From NCBI GenBank assembly GCA_964575335.1, contig CAZNPU010000020.1, forward strand, positions 1 to 60,652: a stretch of 60,652 nucleotides of DNA, given 5' to 3'. Source of the stretch: CAZNPU01 sp964575335. Lineage in GTDB: Bacteria; Planctomycetota; Phycisphaerae; Phycisphaerales; SM1A02. Shown piece by piece: positions 26,824 to 35,437 of this stretch (positions are counted from its first letter, which is position 1; every line of letters starts with the position of its first letter). The notes under the pieces are model-generated. The model was not told the origin of the DNA and searched no databases. It saw only the letters and a program-made list of their open reading frames with translations. The position numbers and the translations under genes are program-made.

Positions 26824-28326
26824 ATGCAGTCGCCATATTCCAACACGTTGACTCAACAATCCGGCACACAAAGAGCCATGGTGAGTGATCAGGTGAGCGA
26901 TCAGAAGCCACAATCAATGCCGGGAGACGCAAACGTCAGCGAGAATGACGAGGTGCTCAAGCTGGAAGAATCCAGCGACGGCTCCACGCAGCCCGTGCCT
27001 GCTTCCAGCAGCAGCGCGAAGAAGCCTGAGAAGCTCAAGAGCAGTTCGGGCGATGCCGGCGAAACCGGCGGCGGCAGCGGCGGCGAATCCTCAACCGGCG
27101 GCTTTGAAACCATGCTCGGCACGCTTGTGGTTGAGAACGGCCTGGTGACGCCGGAGGAAATGGAGCACTGTAACTCGCTGCTGCGCGAATCTGCCAACAC
27201 CGAAGATCCTCGCACGCTCGCCGACCTGCTGCTGGAGCACGACTATGTGACCCAGCGGCAACTGCAGCGGCTGCGCAGCGACTTTGAAGCGCGAAAATCC
27301 AGCCAGCGCATTCCCGGATATCGCATCCATCGCAAGCTCGGCTCGGGCGCGATGGCCACGGTCTTTCTGGCCAACCAGTTGAGCCTCGATCGGCCGGTTG
27401 CCATCAAGGTTCTGCCCAAGAAGTTTTCCGATAACGCCAAGTTCATCGAGCGCTTCTACAAGGAAGGCCGCGCTGCCGCCAAGCTCAATCATCCGAATAT
27501 CGTCGCCGCGTACGACGTCGGTCAGGCCGGCGAGCATCACTACTTTGTCATGGAGTACATCGACGGGCCGACGGTGTACGACATGCTGGTCAAGGACAAG
27601 CGCATTCCCGAGGCCGAGGCCATTCGCATCGTCACCGGCGTGGCCAAGGCGCTGGAGCACGCCCATGCCCGCGGGTTCATTCACCGCGACATCAAGCCGA
27701 AGAACATCATGCTCAACAGTCAGGGCGTGGTGAAGCTGGCCGATCTCGGTCTGGCTCGCGCGATGAGCGACAAGGAAGCCGCCAGGGCCGAAGCCGGCAG
27801 GGCCTACGGCACGCCGTATTACATCAGCCCGGAGCAGATTCGCGGCGAGCTCAAAATCGGTCCGCCGGCGGATATTTACGGCCTTGGTGCAACCTTCTAT
27901 CACATGGTCACCGGCCGCGTGCCGTTTGAAGGCAAGAATCCTTCAGCGGTGATGCACAAGCACCTCAAGTCACCGCTCACGCCGCCGGACCATGTCAATC
28001 CCAACATTTCGCCCGGCTGCGCGCAGGTCATCGAAATGATGATGGCCAAGGATCCGGCGGAGCGATATCAGAACGCTACCGACCTGCTGCATGATCTGGA
28101 ATTGATCGCTCAGGGCCAGCCGCCGCATTTCGCGCACCACTCGCTCGATTTGACCGAGGTCGCCACCAGCATCGCCTCCGAAGCAGCCAGCCAGCCCAGT
28201 GCGCCGGTGGTGCAGCAGAGGCCCGGTGCCGTCACCGACAGCCCGATGTTCATGATTCTGTGGGTGCTCCTTGGCCTGAGCTTGCTGGCGAACGTGGTTA
28301 TGGTTGCCATGTTGATCCTGGGTTGA
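26824..28326 (+). CDS. Membrane-anchored Ser/Thr protein kinase with a GspE-N-like segment
   Basis: A 500-residue PknB-type kinase. Order: disordered Ser/Gly-rich start (1-90); a segment LGTLVVENGLVTPEEMEHC...LADLLLEHDYVTQRQL (about 95-155) resembling the GspE/PilB N-terminal domain; kinase domain (about 165-435) with glycine loop GSGAMATVF, the Lys of VAIKVL, catalytic HRDIKPKN, a DLG in place of DFG, and GTPYYISPEQ; and one C-terminal membrane helix (about 475-498). The DLG variant is common in bacterial Hanks-type kinases. The start is uncertain: an ATG at 26878 is an alternative and neither has a strong ribosome binding site. Confidence 0.9.
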   Translation: MQSPYSNTLTQQSGTQRAMVSDQVSDQKPQSMPGDANVSENDEVLKLEESSDGSTQPVPASSSSAKKPEKLKSSSGDAGETGGGSGGESSTGGFETMLGTLVVENGLVTPEEMEHCNSLLRESANTEDPRTLADLLLEHDYVTQRQLQRLRSDFEARKSSQRIPGYRIHRKLGSGAMATVFLANQLSLDRPVAIKVLPKKFSDNAKFIERFYKEGRAAAKLNHPNIVAAYDVGQAGEHHYFVMEYIDGPTVYDMLVKDKRIPEAEAIRIVTGVAKALEHAHARGFIHRDIKPKNIMLNSQGVVKLADLGLARAMSDKEAARAEAGRAYGTPYYISPEQIRGELKIGPPADIYGLGATFYHMVTGRVPFEGKNPSAVMHKHLKSPLTPPDHVNPNISPGCAQVIEMMMAKDPAERYQNATDLLHDLELIAQGQPPHFAHHSLDLTEVATSIASEAASQPSAPVVQQRPGAVTDSPMFMILWVLLGLSLLANVVMVAMLILG

Positions 28327-28336
28327 ATGAGGGGTC

Positions 28337-28435
28337 GACCGGATGACCGGTCAGTCGTCGAGCTTGACAAGGTGACCTGTTCCACCTCCATCACCTTGTC
28401 AACTCTCCTGTCTCCCCATTCCCTTGTCTCCCCCA
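28337..28435. repeat. Palindromic intergenic element after the kinase gene
   Basis: Two hairpins occur: GACCGG-ATGA-CCGGTC (28337-28352), and a perfect 12-bp inverted repeat TTGACAAGGTGA / TCACCTTGTCAA (28364-28375 and 28391-28402) followed by pyrimidine-rich CTTGTCTCC units. The second part is the intergenic relative of the element inside maf. It occupies nearly the whole gap before the convergent FGase gene and may also end kinase transcription. Confidence 0.7.
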
Positions 28436-28452
28436 CACTCCTCCACTCCCTC

Positions 28453-29157
28453 TCAAAATCCCGCCCAGGCAGCGGCGAATGACCGCACGATTGTCTGTTG
28501 CATCTCAAGCCACGCAGCACGCGGGCCGAGCGGGAAGCGCTGATTCACTTCAAGCTCAATGCCAAGGTAGTGTGAAGCGTCAAACTGCTTGCGCAGCGCT
28601 GTGACAAGGCCGTCGGACTTGCCCCGATATGGGTAGTTCATGCGCACGCGAGTCTGCGGCGCTATCGATTTGATCTCGCTGCGCCACAGCTCTGCAAATC
28701 GCTTCTCGCAGATGGCGGCTGGATCGTACAGCAGGCCGATATCAGCATTGCGCAGCTCACCATTGAATACTGGCGTGAAGGTATGCACGCCGACGTGAAG
28801 CACCGGTTTTTTGCGTCTGATCCACTGCGCGATCCGGCGCTGCACCGCGCTTCGGTGCGGCTGGTAATACTGCGCGATGATTCGCTGCTTTGTCTGTCGA
28901 TCAAGATTGCGCGTGAAGGCTGAAAACAGTTGCGGATGGTGCAGCGAACGGTTCAATTCCACCAGCAGTCGAGTTACCGTTGCAGCATAAAGTGGCGCAT
29001 GCATGTGCCGGGCCAGTCGTCTGCCCAGTTCCAGCGAGCCGGGGTCGTAGCCGCGATGGCTTTCAAGCGCTGCTGCTGCCTGCGGACTGGCGAATAGCGC
29101 GCGGTAGGCAGCGGGCATGCGATTGCCTCCATGCTCGCAGGTGATGATCACATGCAT
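28453..29157 (-). CDS. N-formylglutamate amidohydrolase-family protein
   Basis: A 234-residue FGase-like protein. The start MHVIITCEHGGNRMPAAY and the LLVELNRSLHHPQLFSAFTR and HVGVHTFTPVF blocks match the family, which hydrolyses the amide of N-formyl or N-acyl glutamate. It lies 10 bp downstream of a GCS2 ligase gene and ends a four-gene ligase cluster, so its job is probably removing a formyl/acyl group from a product or recycling a peptide rather than histidine catabolism. That role is inference from context. Confidence 0.85.
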   Translation of the reverse strand: MHVIITCEHGGNRMPAAYRALFASPQAAAALESHRGYDPGSLELGRRLARHMHAPLYAATVTRLLVELNRSLHHPQLFSAFTRNLDRQTKQRIIAQYYQPHRSAVQRRIAQWIRRKKPVLHVGVHTFTPVFNGELRNADIGLLYDPAAICEKRFAELWRSEIKSIAPQTRVRMNYPYRGKSDGLVTALRKQFDASHYLGIELEVNQRFPLGPRAAWLEMQQTIVRSFAAAWAGF

Positions 29158-29167
29158 GGCGCTAGCC

Positions 29168-30499
29168 CTACCCACGGAACATGGTTCCCGATGCAAGGCA
29201 ATCACACAAGCGGCGATACACGTTGCGCAACGTCTCGCGATCCAGCTGCTCGTCTGGAGTAAGCGTTGGGGCAAGGGCGTTGAAGATCCGCCGCGCAAGC
29301 GGACCTTCGTTCATGATGATTTCCAGCGGCTCAACCAGTTCGCGCGAAGCGTCAGTTGTATTGGGAAGCACGATCTGTTCAATCAAATGCCGCCAGAGCT
29401 GCCCTGCTGTGCACGCCTCAGCGTGCTCGTAGCCGAACGTCCGCAGATACCCCGCATTGGTGATCATCGCTCGATCAGCGTGTTTGATGGTGGCGTTCAG
29501 GATCGCTTCCAGCGGAATGATCAACCAGGCGCGCTGCGCCTGCTGATTGCTGAACCGTTCTTCCGTCAGCGCCCGCAGCACCTGCACGATGGCGTTGACG
29601 ATCGCCACATCCGCCTGCGAACATTCCTGCACATCCAGCACGCGAATCTCGATTGCGTTGCGGTCAAACCGCGCGATCGCGCCGCGCGCGTTGAGCCATT
29701 CATGTTGAAGAATCCCGTCGGGGTCGTGCGGTGAGATGTCGCGGTAGATGTGCTGCAGAATCTCGCGTTCATAGCTGTTGCGCGTGAACGCCTGCTCTGG
29801 AATCACGCGCCCGCTTACCGACGGCACTTTTGCAGCGTTGCTGCGATAGACGTTCAGTCGACTGTCCATCAGACCGGTCATGCGGCCGTCCAGAATCGGT
29901 GAGCTGGCAGCGATCGCAGGCAGGATCGGCAGGATCAATCGAATGGCTGCATGCAGCAGGCCGAACTCATCATCACCTTCGAACGGCAGATTGATGTGCG
30001 TGCTCTGCAGATTCGCCCAGCCGTGGCCGCGGCAACTGAAGATGCGATCAAACGCCTCATAGACCGCGCTGTATTCATGCGGCCAGAGACGCATTTCCGC
30101 ATGCGGGTCCATCCACGGATGTGCAGCGGTCGGCATCACCCTGCCATGCATTGGCTCCAGGAGCTTGTCGAGCTGCTGCACGTGCTGCTGGAACAATGCG
30201 GACAAGCCGCTCAGCGACTTCGCTGGACCATTGGTTTTCAACTCAACCACATGCAGGCATAGTTCGTTGGACCATGCGATCTGGCCCAGCTCCACATCGG
30301 TGACATAGCTGCCGGCCACTGAATGAATGAGCTGATCGCATACCGGCAATACCGCCAGCGAATCACGATCGACGATCATGTATTCAAGCTCGACGCCGAA
30401 GCCTTCAAACAGATGCAGCGGCGGCAGTGGCGCATGTGACAGTTCACCGTGAAGCATGTGGGGATCGCTGAGAGCGAAGGATGATGGATGGGGGTCCAT
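29168..30499 (-). CDS. GCS2-family glutamate-cysteine ligase-like carboxylate-amine ligase
   Basis: A 443-residue member of the glutamate-cysteine ligase 2 superfamily. Hallmarks are the FGVELEYMIVDRDSL start of the fold with its metal-binding Glu pair, ELCLHVVELKTNGP, the HINLPFEGDDEFG loop and EIRVLDVQECSQADVA near the C-terminal half. Such enzymes activate a carboxylate with ATP and join it to an amine. The neighbours (ATP-grasp ligase, C39-like peptidase, FGase) suggest that it builds a small peptide-like product rather than plain glutathione. The substrate is unknown. Confidence 0.85.
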   Translation of the reverse strand: MDPHPSSFALSDPHMLHGELSHAPLPPLHLFEGFGVELEYMIVDRDSLAVLPVCDQLIHSVAGSYVTDVELGQIAWSNELCLHVVELKTNGPAKSLSGLSALFQQHVQQLDKLLEPMHGRVMPTAAHPWMDPHAEMRLWPHEYSAVYEAFDRIFSCRGHGWANLQSTHINLPFEGDDEFGLLHAAIRLILPILPAIAASSPILDGRMTGLMDSRLNVYRSNAAKVPSVSGRVIPEQAFTRNSYEREILQHIYRDISPHDPDGILQHEWLNARGAIARFDRNAIEIRVLDVQECSQADVAIVNAIVQVLRALTEERFSNQQAQRAWLIIPLEAILNATIKHADRAMITNAGYLRTFGYEHAEACTAGQLWRHLIEQIVLPNTTDASRELVEPLEIIMNEGPLARRIFNALAPTLTPDEQLDRETLRNVYRRLCDCLASGTMFRG

Positions 30500-30519
30500 T
30501 GGGCTGACCGGTCATTCAG

Positions 30520-30692
30520 TTCACCGCGGAGATCGCGGAGATTGAGGGAGGGGGACTGAAGAGAATCTGGATAGCGATGTATGGGTGATGGTTGATGCTC
30601 GCAAACTCACGACGCCATCGCTCGTGCAGTGTGTGAGGCGCGGGACTGGGATCGAACCCTTATGTTCTCTGCTCCGCGCTCTCCGCGGCGAA
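30520..30692. repeat. 173-bp element bounded by 21-bp inverted repeats
   Basis: The left arm starts TTCACCGCGGAGATCGCGGAG (30520-30540); the reverse complement of the right arm (30672-30692) matches it at 19 of 21 positions. The arms resemble the widespread CACCGCGGAG.../...CTCCGCGG dispersed repeats. The interior carries no coding frame with family similarity, and includes a string like a tRNA T-loop (GGGATCGAACCC at 30641-30652) without the rest of a tRNA. It separates the ATP-grasp and GCS2 genes. Confidence 0.6.
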
Positions 30693-30704
30693 GATGAAGG
30701 TGAA

Positions 30705-32180
30705 TCATCCATAACGGGCTGGTCCTTTGCCGCGGCATTCCACACGCCGCATAAAGCCCTGCATGATGCGCAGGTACAGTTCATCGCCCAGCACGCGATC
30801 TTCAAAACCGGCGTCGATGTTGGGGTTGTCGTTGATTTCGATCACGCACACGCGCTTGCCGAACTGCTTGAGGTCAACGCCGTAGAGCCCGTCGCCAATC
30901 AGGTTGGCGGCCCGCAGCGCGGTGCGAATGACCTGCGGCGGCGCATCGTCCACGTTGATGGCTTCCACTTTGCCAAAGCGGTTTTCGCGTCCGGGCCGGC
31001 GCTGCACAATCTGCCAGTGTCTGCCGGCCATGTGATAGCGCGCCGCGAACAGCGGCTTTCGATCGAAAACGCCGATGCGCCAGTCAAACTCCGTGGGTAT
31101 GAACGCCTGGGCAATGATCAGATCCGACGTTTCGAGCAGCCGCTCAGTTTCCGCTTCCAGTTCCTTGGGCGTGCTTACCTTCACCACGCCGGCCGAAAAC
31201 GCGCTGTCGGGCTGCTTGAGAACGCACGGCAGCCCCAGTTCGGGAATGATGCGATCGACATTGCCCGAATGAACCACCAGCGTTTTGGGTATCGAAATAC
31301 CGTGACGCTGCAGCATTTCAGCAGCGTAAACCTTATTGGTGCAGCGCACGATCGATTCGGGATCATCAATCACGATCAGACCTTCATTGGCTGCTTTGGC
31401 GGCAAAGCGATAGGTGTAATGATTGACGAACGTGGTGTCGCGAATGAACAGCGCGTCGTATTCGCCAATTTCGCCGTAGTCTTCTTTGGTGATGAAGCTC
31501 GCTGCGAAACCCACGCGCTCAGCCGCCTTGACGAACTTCCTGATGGCTCGCTCGTTGGACGGTCCCGATGCGTCGTCAGGATCGTGCAGGATCGCCAGAT
31601 CGTATCGGCCGACAAAGTGGCGGCTCGGCCGCTGCCGGCGACCGGCAAAATGCTCCTGGGCCACGTGAAGCAGAAACGGCAAATGCGGCGTGGGCACATC
31701 GTTCATCGAGATCGGCCGCACGCTCAGCAGCCGCCACTCGCCGTTAACGCGTTCAAACTTCGCCCTCAGCAGCGGCGATGGAAAGAGGTTGAACAGCTCA
31801 CGGGCCAGTCGCTGGTAACGCTTGGCCATGTTGCGGCCGAAGTACACGCTCAGCGCAAATGCATCGGACTGAATCGGCTCAAGACTCTTTTGGATCAGTT
31901 CATCAAGCTCGCCCGTGGCGGATCGAATGATGGTGGTCGACTTCATGTCCTGAATGGTTGTGACGCTCGGCAACGGCCGATGACCGCGCGCCGTGGCCAG
32001 CAGCGAAACGTAATAACCATTGTTCTGATAGCGATAGCTGCGGCAGAGGTTGAAAACGCGCGTGTTGCGCATCGTGCTGAAGGAGCTGTCGGTCAGATAT
32101 TTGTTGGCCGACACCACTTCAATGCCCGGCACGTTCAGCGGCCAGTCTTTGGGATCAACGACAACCACCAGGGTGGGCAT
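30705..32180 (-). CDS. RimK-like ATP-grasp ligase with an RLAN-type N-terminal domain
   Basis: A 491-residue protein. The first 200 residues (MPTLVVVVDPKDWPLNVPGI, then KYLTDSSF and RVFNLCRSYRYQNNGYYVSL) match the RimK-like ATP-grasp N-terminal (RLAN) domain. A linker region holds YDLAILHDPDD. The C-terminal ATP-grasp domain (about 285-480) shows KVYAAEMLQRHGISIPKT, PCVLKQPDSAFSAGV, the DWRIGVFD motif and the metal-binding CVIEINDNPNIDAGFED. It should form amide bonds, as RimK adds glutamate to a target. The partner substrate is probably defined by the adjacent GCS2 and peptidase genes. Confidence 0.9.
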   Translation of the reverse strand: MPTLVVVVDPKDWPLNVPGIEVVSANKYLTDSSFSTMRNTRVFNLCRSYRYQNNGYYVSLLATARGHRPLPSVTTIQDMKSTTIIRSATGELDELIQKSLEPIQSDAFALSVYFGRNMAKRYQRLARELFNLFPSPLLRAKFERVNGEWRLLSVRPISMNDVPTPHLPFLLHVAQEHFAGRRQRPSRHFVGRYDLAILHDPDDASGPSNERAIRKFVKAAERVGFAASFITKEDYGEIGEYDALFIRDTTFVNHYTYRFAAKAANEGLIVIDDPESIVRCTNKVYAAEMLQRHGISIPKTLVVHSGNVDRIIPELGLPCVLKQPDSAFSAGVVKVSTPKELEAETERLLETSDLIIAQAFIPTEFDWRIGVFDRKPLFAARYHMAGRHWQIVQRRPGRENRFGKVEAINVDDAPPQVIRTALRAANLIGDGLYGVDLKQFGKRVCVIEINDNPNIDAGFEDRVLGDELYLRIMQGFMRRVECRGKGPARYG

Positions 32181-32185
32181 CAGAC

Positions 32186-32908
32186 TCAATCCTTTTCGTC
32201 TGCATCGGCCGGCTGGATGATGAGCAGATTGGCGTCGTAGGTCACAATGCCAAGCATGATCGCGCACAGCAGGCGCTCAACACGCACCGGATATAACAGG
32301 GTTCGAGCCGGATTCAATGCATATGGGTCTGCCACATAGATGTCCTTGGTCTTTTTGTTATAGCCGTGCAGGACAACGAAATGTCCCGACGGATCGCCGG
32401 CCACGTCGTCGTACACTGATCGCATGCCGATCATGCGCTCCCGTGCGCAGCTGTAGAGGTAGGTTGCGTTCAAGCCGGTGAGGATCGGTATGCCCTGGCG
32501 GAGATACCCGCGGATGAGGCTGGGTGTGAGATCGCGAAACAGAACCTGTCCGCCGGCCTCGATGAAGTCGATGTACGCCTGGCAGGCGGTGCGAAACTTG
32601 GGCGCTCGTTTGTGCTTCATCTGCGCCTGCAGCTTCTCACACAGGTTTGCTGGAGGTGAAGCAAACCATGTGGGATCGAATATATGCAGGTTGTAGGTGT
32701 AAATCTTCGCACTGTAGCCGCGTTCAAGCGCATGACAGGCCAGATACACCGCCAGCGTGCCGCCTTCTTCAAGCTGCGGTATTTCTTCGATCACTCGCTT
32801 CAGCGGCAGGTTGTCGCCGTAATAGCGATACACCGCCTGCAGGCATGTCGGGCCGCAGGTCACATCATCAGGTTGAGCATGAATGTTGAATTGAAGGTGG
32901 GTCAGCAC
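32186..32908 (-). CDS. C39-like cysteine peptidase of the ligase cluster
   Basis: About 240 residues with the papain-like C39 layout: catalytic Cys in DVTCGPTCLQAVYRYYGD, His in GHFVVLHGYN and Asp in YVADPYALNP. The order Cys-His-Asp is correct for a peptidase or transpeptidase. No ABC transporter domain is attached, unlike bacteriocin-processing C39 proteins. The stop lies 5 bp before the ATP-grasp ligase start, indicating co-transcription. The start is uncertain; I use the GTG at 32908, with AGGA upstream, because sequence further upstream lacks family similarity. Confidence 0.8.
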   Translation of the reverse strand: MLTHLQFNIHAQPDDVTCGPTCLQAVYRYYGDNLPLKRVIEEIPQLEEGGTLAVYLACHALERGYSAKIYTYNLHIFDPTWFASPPANLCEKLQAQMKHKRAPKFRTACQAYIDFIEAGGQVLFRDLTPSLIRGYLRQGIPILTGLNATYLYSCARERMIGMRSVYDDVAGDPSGHFVVLHGYNKKTKDIYVADPYALNPARTLLYPVRVERLLCAIMLGIVTYDANLLIIQPADADEKD

Positions 32909-33007
32909 AGGTAAAGTCCTGAGCGAATCTGGCAGAAAGTGTAGCACGCCAACGGTCTCGGCAAGCGCTGCGGAATGTTTCTTCAACAGCACTCCGAAAG
33001 CAATGCA

Positions 33008-33029
33008 ACCCCGGGGTGAAACCCGGGCT
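33008..33029. repeat. Short GC palindrome before transaldolase
   Basis: ACCCCGGGG-TGAA-ACCCGGGCT is a near-perfect palindrome of the REP-like type common in planctomycete gaps. The rest of the roughly 300-bp gap shows nothing else apart from the transaldolase promoter region. Confidence 0.35.
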
Positions 33030-33205
33030 GAAGCTGCGGCAATAACCACAGCAATAGCCCAGCGCCTACTACCCGTCTCGGCAATTCGAACAACCCCCAA
33101 TTCGGAGGCGGTGTCGCAGCATCAGCTTGCTGGAAGAACGGGCAGGCGGGCGATTGAGCGGCGGCGGTTTGGACCTTCCTGCGTCATCGCGTTTATACTC
33201 TGTTC

Positions 33206-33901
33206 ATGCAGATCTACATCGACACCGCCAACCTGAATGAAATCCGCCAGGCCGCTGAGATGGGCGTGCTGGACGGTGTGACCACGAACCCCAGTCTGAT
33301 CGCGAAGGAGGGTGTCGATTTCCGCACCCGGCTCAAGGAGATCTGTGAGATCGTCAAAGGGCCGGTGAGCGCGGAAGTGGTGTCCACCACTCATGATGAG
33401 ATGATCGAAGAAGCCCAGCCGCTGATCGACATCGCGCCCAATATCGTCATCAAGCTCCCCTGCATTGTGGAAGGTCTCAAGGCGTGCAAGACGCTTTCAG
33501 AGCGTGGTGTCAAAACCAACATGACGCTCTGCTTCCAGCCGCTGCAGGCGCTGCTGGTCGCCAAGGCCGGGGCGTTTCTGGTCAGCCCCTTCCTCGGTCG
33601 GGTTGATGACGTAGGCGGCGACGGCATGGAACTGATTCAGCAGATTCGCACGATCTACGACAACTACGGCTTTAACACCAAGATTCTCGCTGCGTCGATC
33701 CGCCATCCGCTTCATCTTGTGCAGGCCGCCATGATCGGCGCTGACGTCGCCACGGTTCCCTTCAATGTGATTCAGCAGATGATGAAGCACCCGCTCACGG
33801 ATGTGGGCCTGGCGAAGTTCATCGCCGATTGGGAAAAGGGTCAGGCAGCCTTGGCGCAAAGCGCAGGCGGTGAGAAGAAAGCCGCTCCGGCCATGGCGTG
33901 A
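33206..33901 (+). CDS. tal: Transaldolase, fructose-6-phosphate aldolase-type
   Basis: A 231-residue short transaldolase/FSA-type protein. It begins MQIYIDTANLNEIRQA, followed by DGVTTNPSLIAKEG, the Schiff-base lysine in VIKLPC (about residue 83), GVKTNMTLCFQPLQALLVAKAGA and SPFLGRVDD. It interconverts pentose-phosphate pathway sugars in the cytoplasm. A C-terminal Ala/Lys-rich tail is extra. The ATG lacks a Shine-Dalgarno sequence and follows TATACT by six bases, suggesting a leaderless mRNA. Confidence 0.94.
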   Translation: MQIYIDTANLNEIRQAAEMGVLDGVTTNPSLIAKEGVDFRTRLKEICEIVKGPVSAEVVSTTHDEMIEEAQPLIDIAPNIVIKLPCIVEGLKACKTLSERGVKTNMTLCFQPLQALLVAKAGAFLVSPFLGRVDDVGGDGMELIQQIRTIYDNYGFNTKILAASIRHPLHLVQAAMIGADVATVPFNVIQQMMKHPLTDVGLAKFIADWEKGQAALAQSAGGEKKAAPAMA

Positions 33902-34028
33902 CAGGCGATCATCAGGCGCTGGCGAATTCATAAATTTTTGGCCCACAACCGCCTTGGCGGCCCCGGGAATCCAAGTGGACGCAAATTGTGCTGGAAGAGC
34001 TTGCTAAATGCAGTAGCATCCTGCACTT

Positions 34029-35075
34029 ATGCGCTCGAAATGGTGTCGATTTCTCATTGCAGCTTGTGTGCTTCCCCTGGTGCAGTGCAGCACGCCGCCG
34101 GCATCGCTTGAACTCTCAGCGAGCACGGCATTTGACGCTCCGTCGTCGGCGTGGACGCTCGACCCGCTATTTCGCATGGGCATGACCATTCTTTCGGGTT
34201 TCGATGAGCCGCGCCCACGCAGTCAGTGGGAGCCCGACGACTGGGTGCTGCTGGGCATCAAAGTCGCCCGAGATAAGGAAACCGATGTGTGGTTCGTGCG
34301 CATCAGCACGCTTCCGCCGCGACCGTCAACCGATGAAGTGATCAGCGACGAGCCGCCGCTTGAGAAATTCAAAATCCCCTTCAGCGCCGGTTCGATCAAG
34401 CAGGGCACAACCTACACGCTGCCGGTTGGACGCGTTCGCGTTGAGGTGTACGACCGCAACGGCAAGTTCCTGCAGTCATCGGTGCGCATTGTGCCGCAGT
34501 CAGCGCCGACGCCTTCGCTGTACGAAACCTGCCATACGCTGCTGGAGATGACATCGGGCGTGAATGTGCTGAAAACGTCCAGCCCCTCAGACGCTTCGGT
34601 GCTGCCGCGTGCTGAACTTGCGCGCATTTCAGGCGATGGTCTGGTGACGCTCACGATGGCGCTGCGCAGTCTGGGCGGCGCAAGGGCTCTGACCATGATT
34701 CGGGATGTGGTGCAGAAGGAAGTGGTGCGCGAACCGTCAATCCTCGGCCTGCTCCTGCGGGGACTACGCATCAACCTGCATGCGGACTTTACCGAAGGGC
34801 ATATGGAAACTGCGCCGTGGTCGGAGGAGGCGACAATCTCGCCGCGCTATCGCGTGAAAAGCCCGGTGTACCTGTCAGGCCAGCATTTATTTGACTGCCA
34901 ATTGCTTGTCGGCCCGCCGCTGCCGCCGTATCACCTGACTGCGGGCGTATTGCAACTGGAAGCGGTGCATCCCGACAAGCCGCAGAATCGGCTCACCGTG
35001 CAGGTGCTCGCTGCCAAACATATGAACCGCAGCCAGCAGGGTTTGAGCGAGCCGGTATTGAGCGCAAGCCGTTGA
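34029..35075 (+). CDS. Hypothetical lipoprotein, 348 aa
   Basis: The first 20 residues form a lipoprotein signal (MRSKWCRFLIAACVLPLVQC, with LVQC as the lipobox), so the mature protein starts at Cys20 and is probably lipid-anchored. The rest is beta-rich and contains a strand-turn block (LPVGRVRVEVYDRNGKFLQS) reminiscent of an Ig-like fold, then a helical stretch around LARISGDGLVTLTMALRSLGG. I do not recognise a family. A TAGCAT hexamer lies nine bases before the ATG and no Shine-Dalgarno sequence is visible. Confidence 0.7.
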   Translation: MRSKWCRFLIAACVLPLVQCSTPPASLELSASTAFDAPSSAWTLDPLFRMGMTILSGFDEPRPRSQWEPDDWVLLGIKVARDKETDVWFVRISTLPPRPSTDEVISDEPPLEKFKIPFSAGSIKQGTTYTLPVGRVRVEVYDRNGKFLQSSVRIVPQSAPTPSLYETCHTLLEMTSGVNVLKTSSPSDASVLPRAELARISGDGLVTLTMALRSLGGARALTMIRDVVQKEVVREPSILGLLLRGLRINLHADFTEGHMETAPWSEEATISPRYRVKSPVYLSGQHLFDCQLLVGPPLPPYHLTAGVLQLEAVHPDKPQNRLTVQVLAAKHMNRSQQGLSEPVLSASR

Positions 35076-35437
35076 GCGTCATTGCACCGCAGGCCAATCA
35101 GTAAAACGGCTCCATTTCATTCATTTCCGGCTTTGGAAGGCGGGACGCCGGCTTCAGAAGGCTGCGCGCAGCGCATTTGAGCGATCCATTGGCGTGCATG
35201 CGCGATTATCGATGCGTCGCTGCAGATGCGCTGTGCCGGGGCTGTCTTGTGGCAACGGGCATTGGCACAAACACCATCATCGCACCACGCTTCAGGCTGC
35301 CTGATGAGGCGTGCTGCAGCGACATGCTGCAAATGTGGTGCAGATGCCTATGGCGAGTCGTCCGGCAGTTTTGAATGCTGTGAATTCGTCAGCTCTTGCG
35401 CTCGCACGAATCACATCATCAGCTGGAGGCCACGCTT
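35076..35437. other. 362-bp gap before the manganese catalase gene
   Basis: I find no coding frame with family similarity, no tRNA signature and no clear terminator. Short GC palindromes occur near 35141-35165, but none repeats elsewhere in the window. The final 30 bases hold the catalase ribosome binding site. Confidence 0.4.

Noticed and set aside
30636..30652. String like a tRNA T-arm (GGGATCGAACCC on the plus strand)
   Set aside because: The T-stem does not pair, and no D-arm, anticodon arm or acceptor pairing is found at proper distances, so no tRNA is called.
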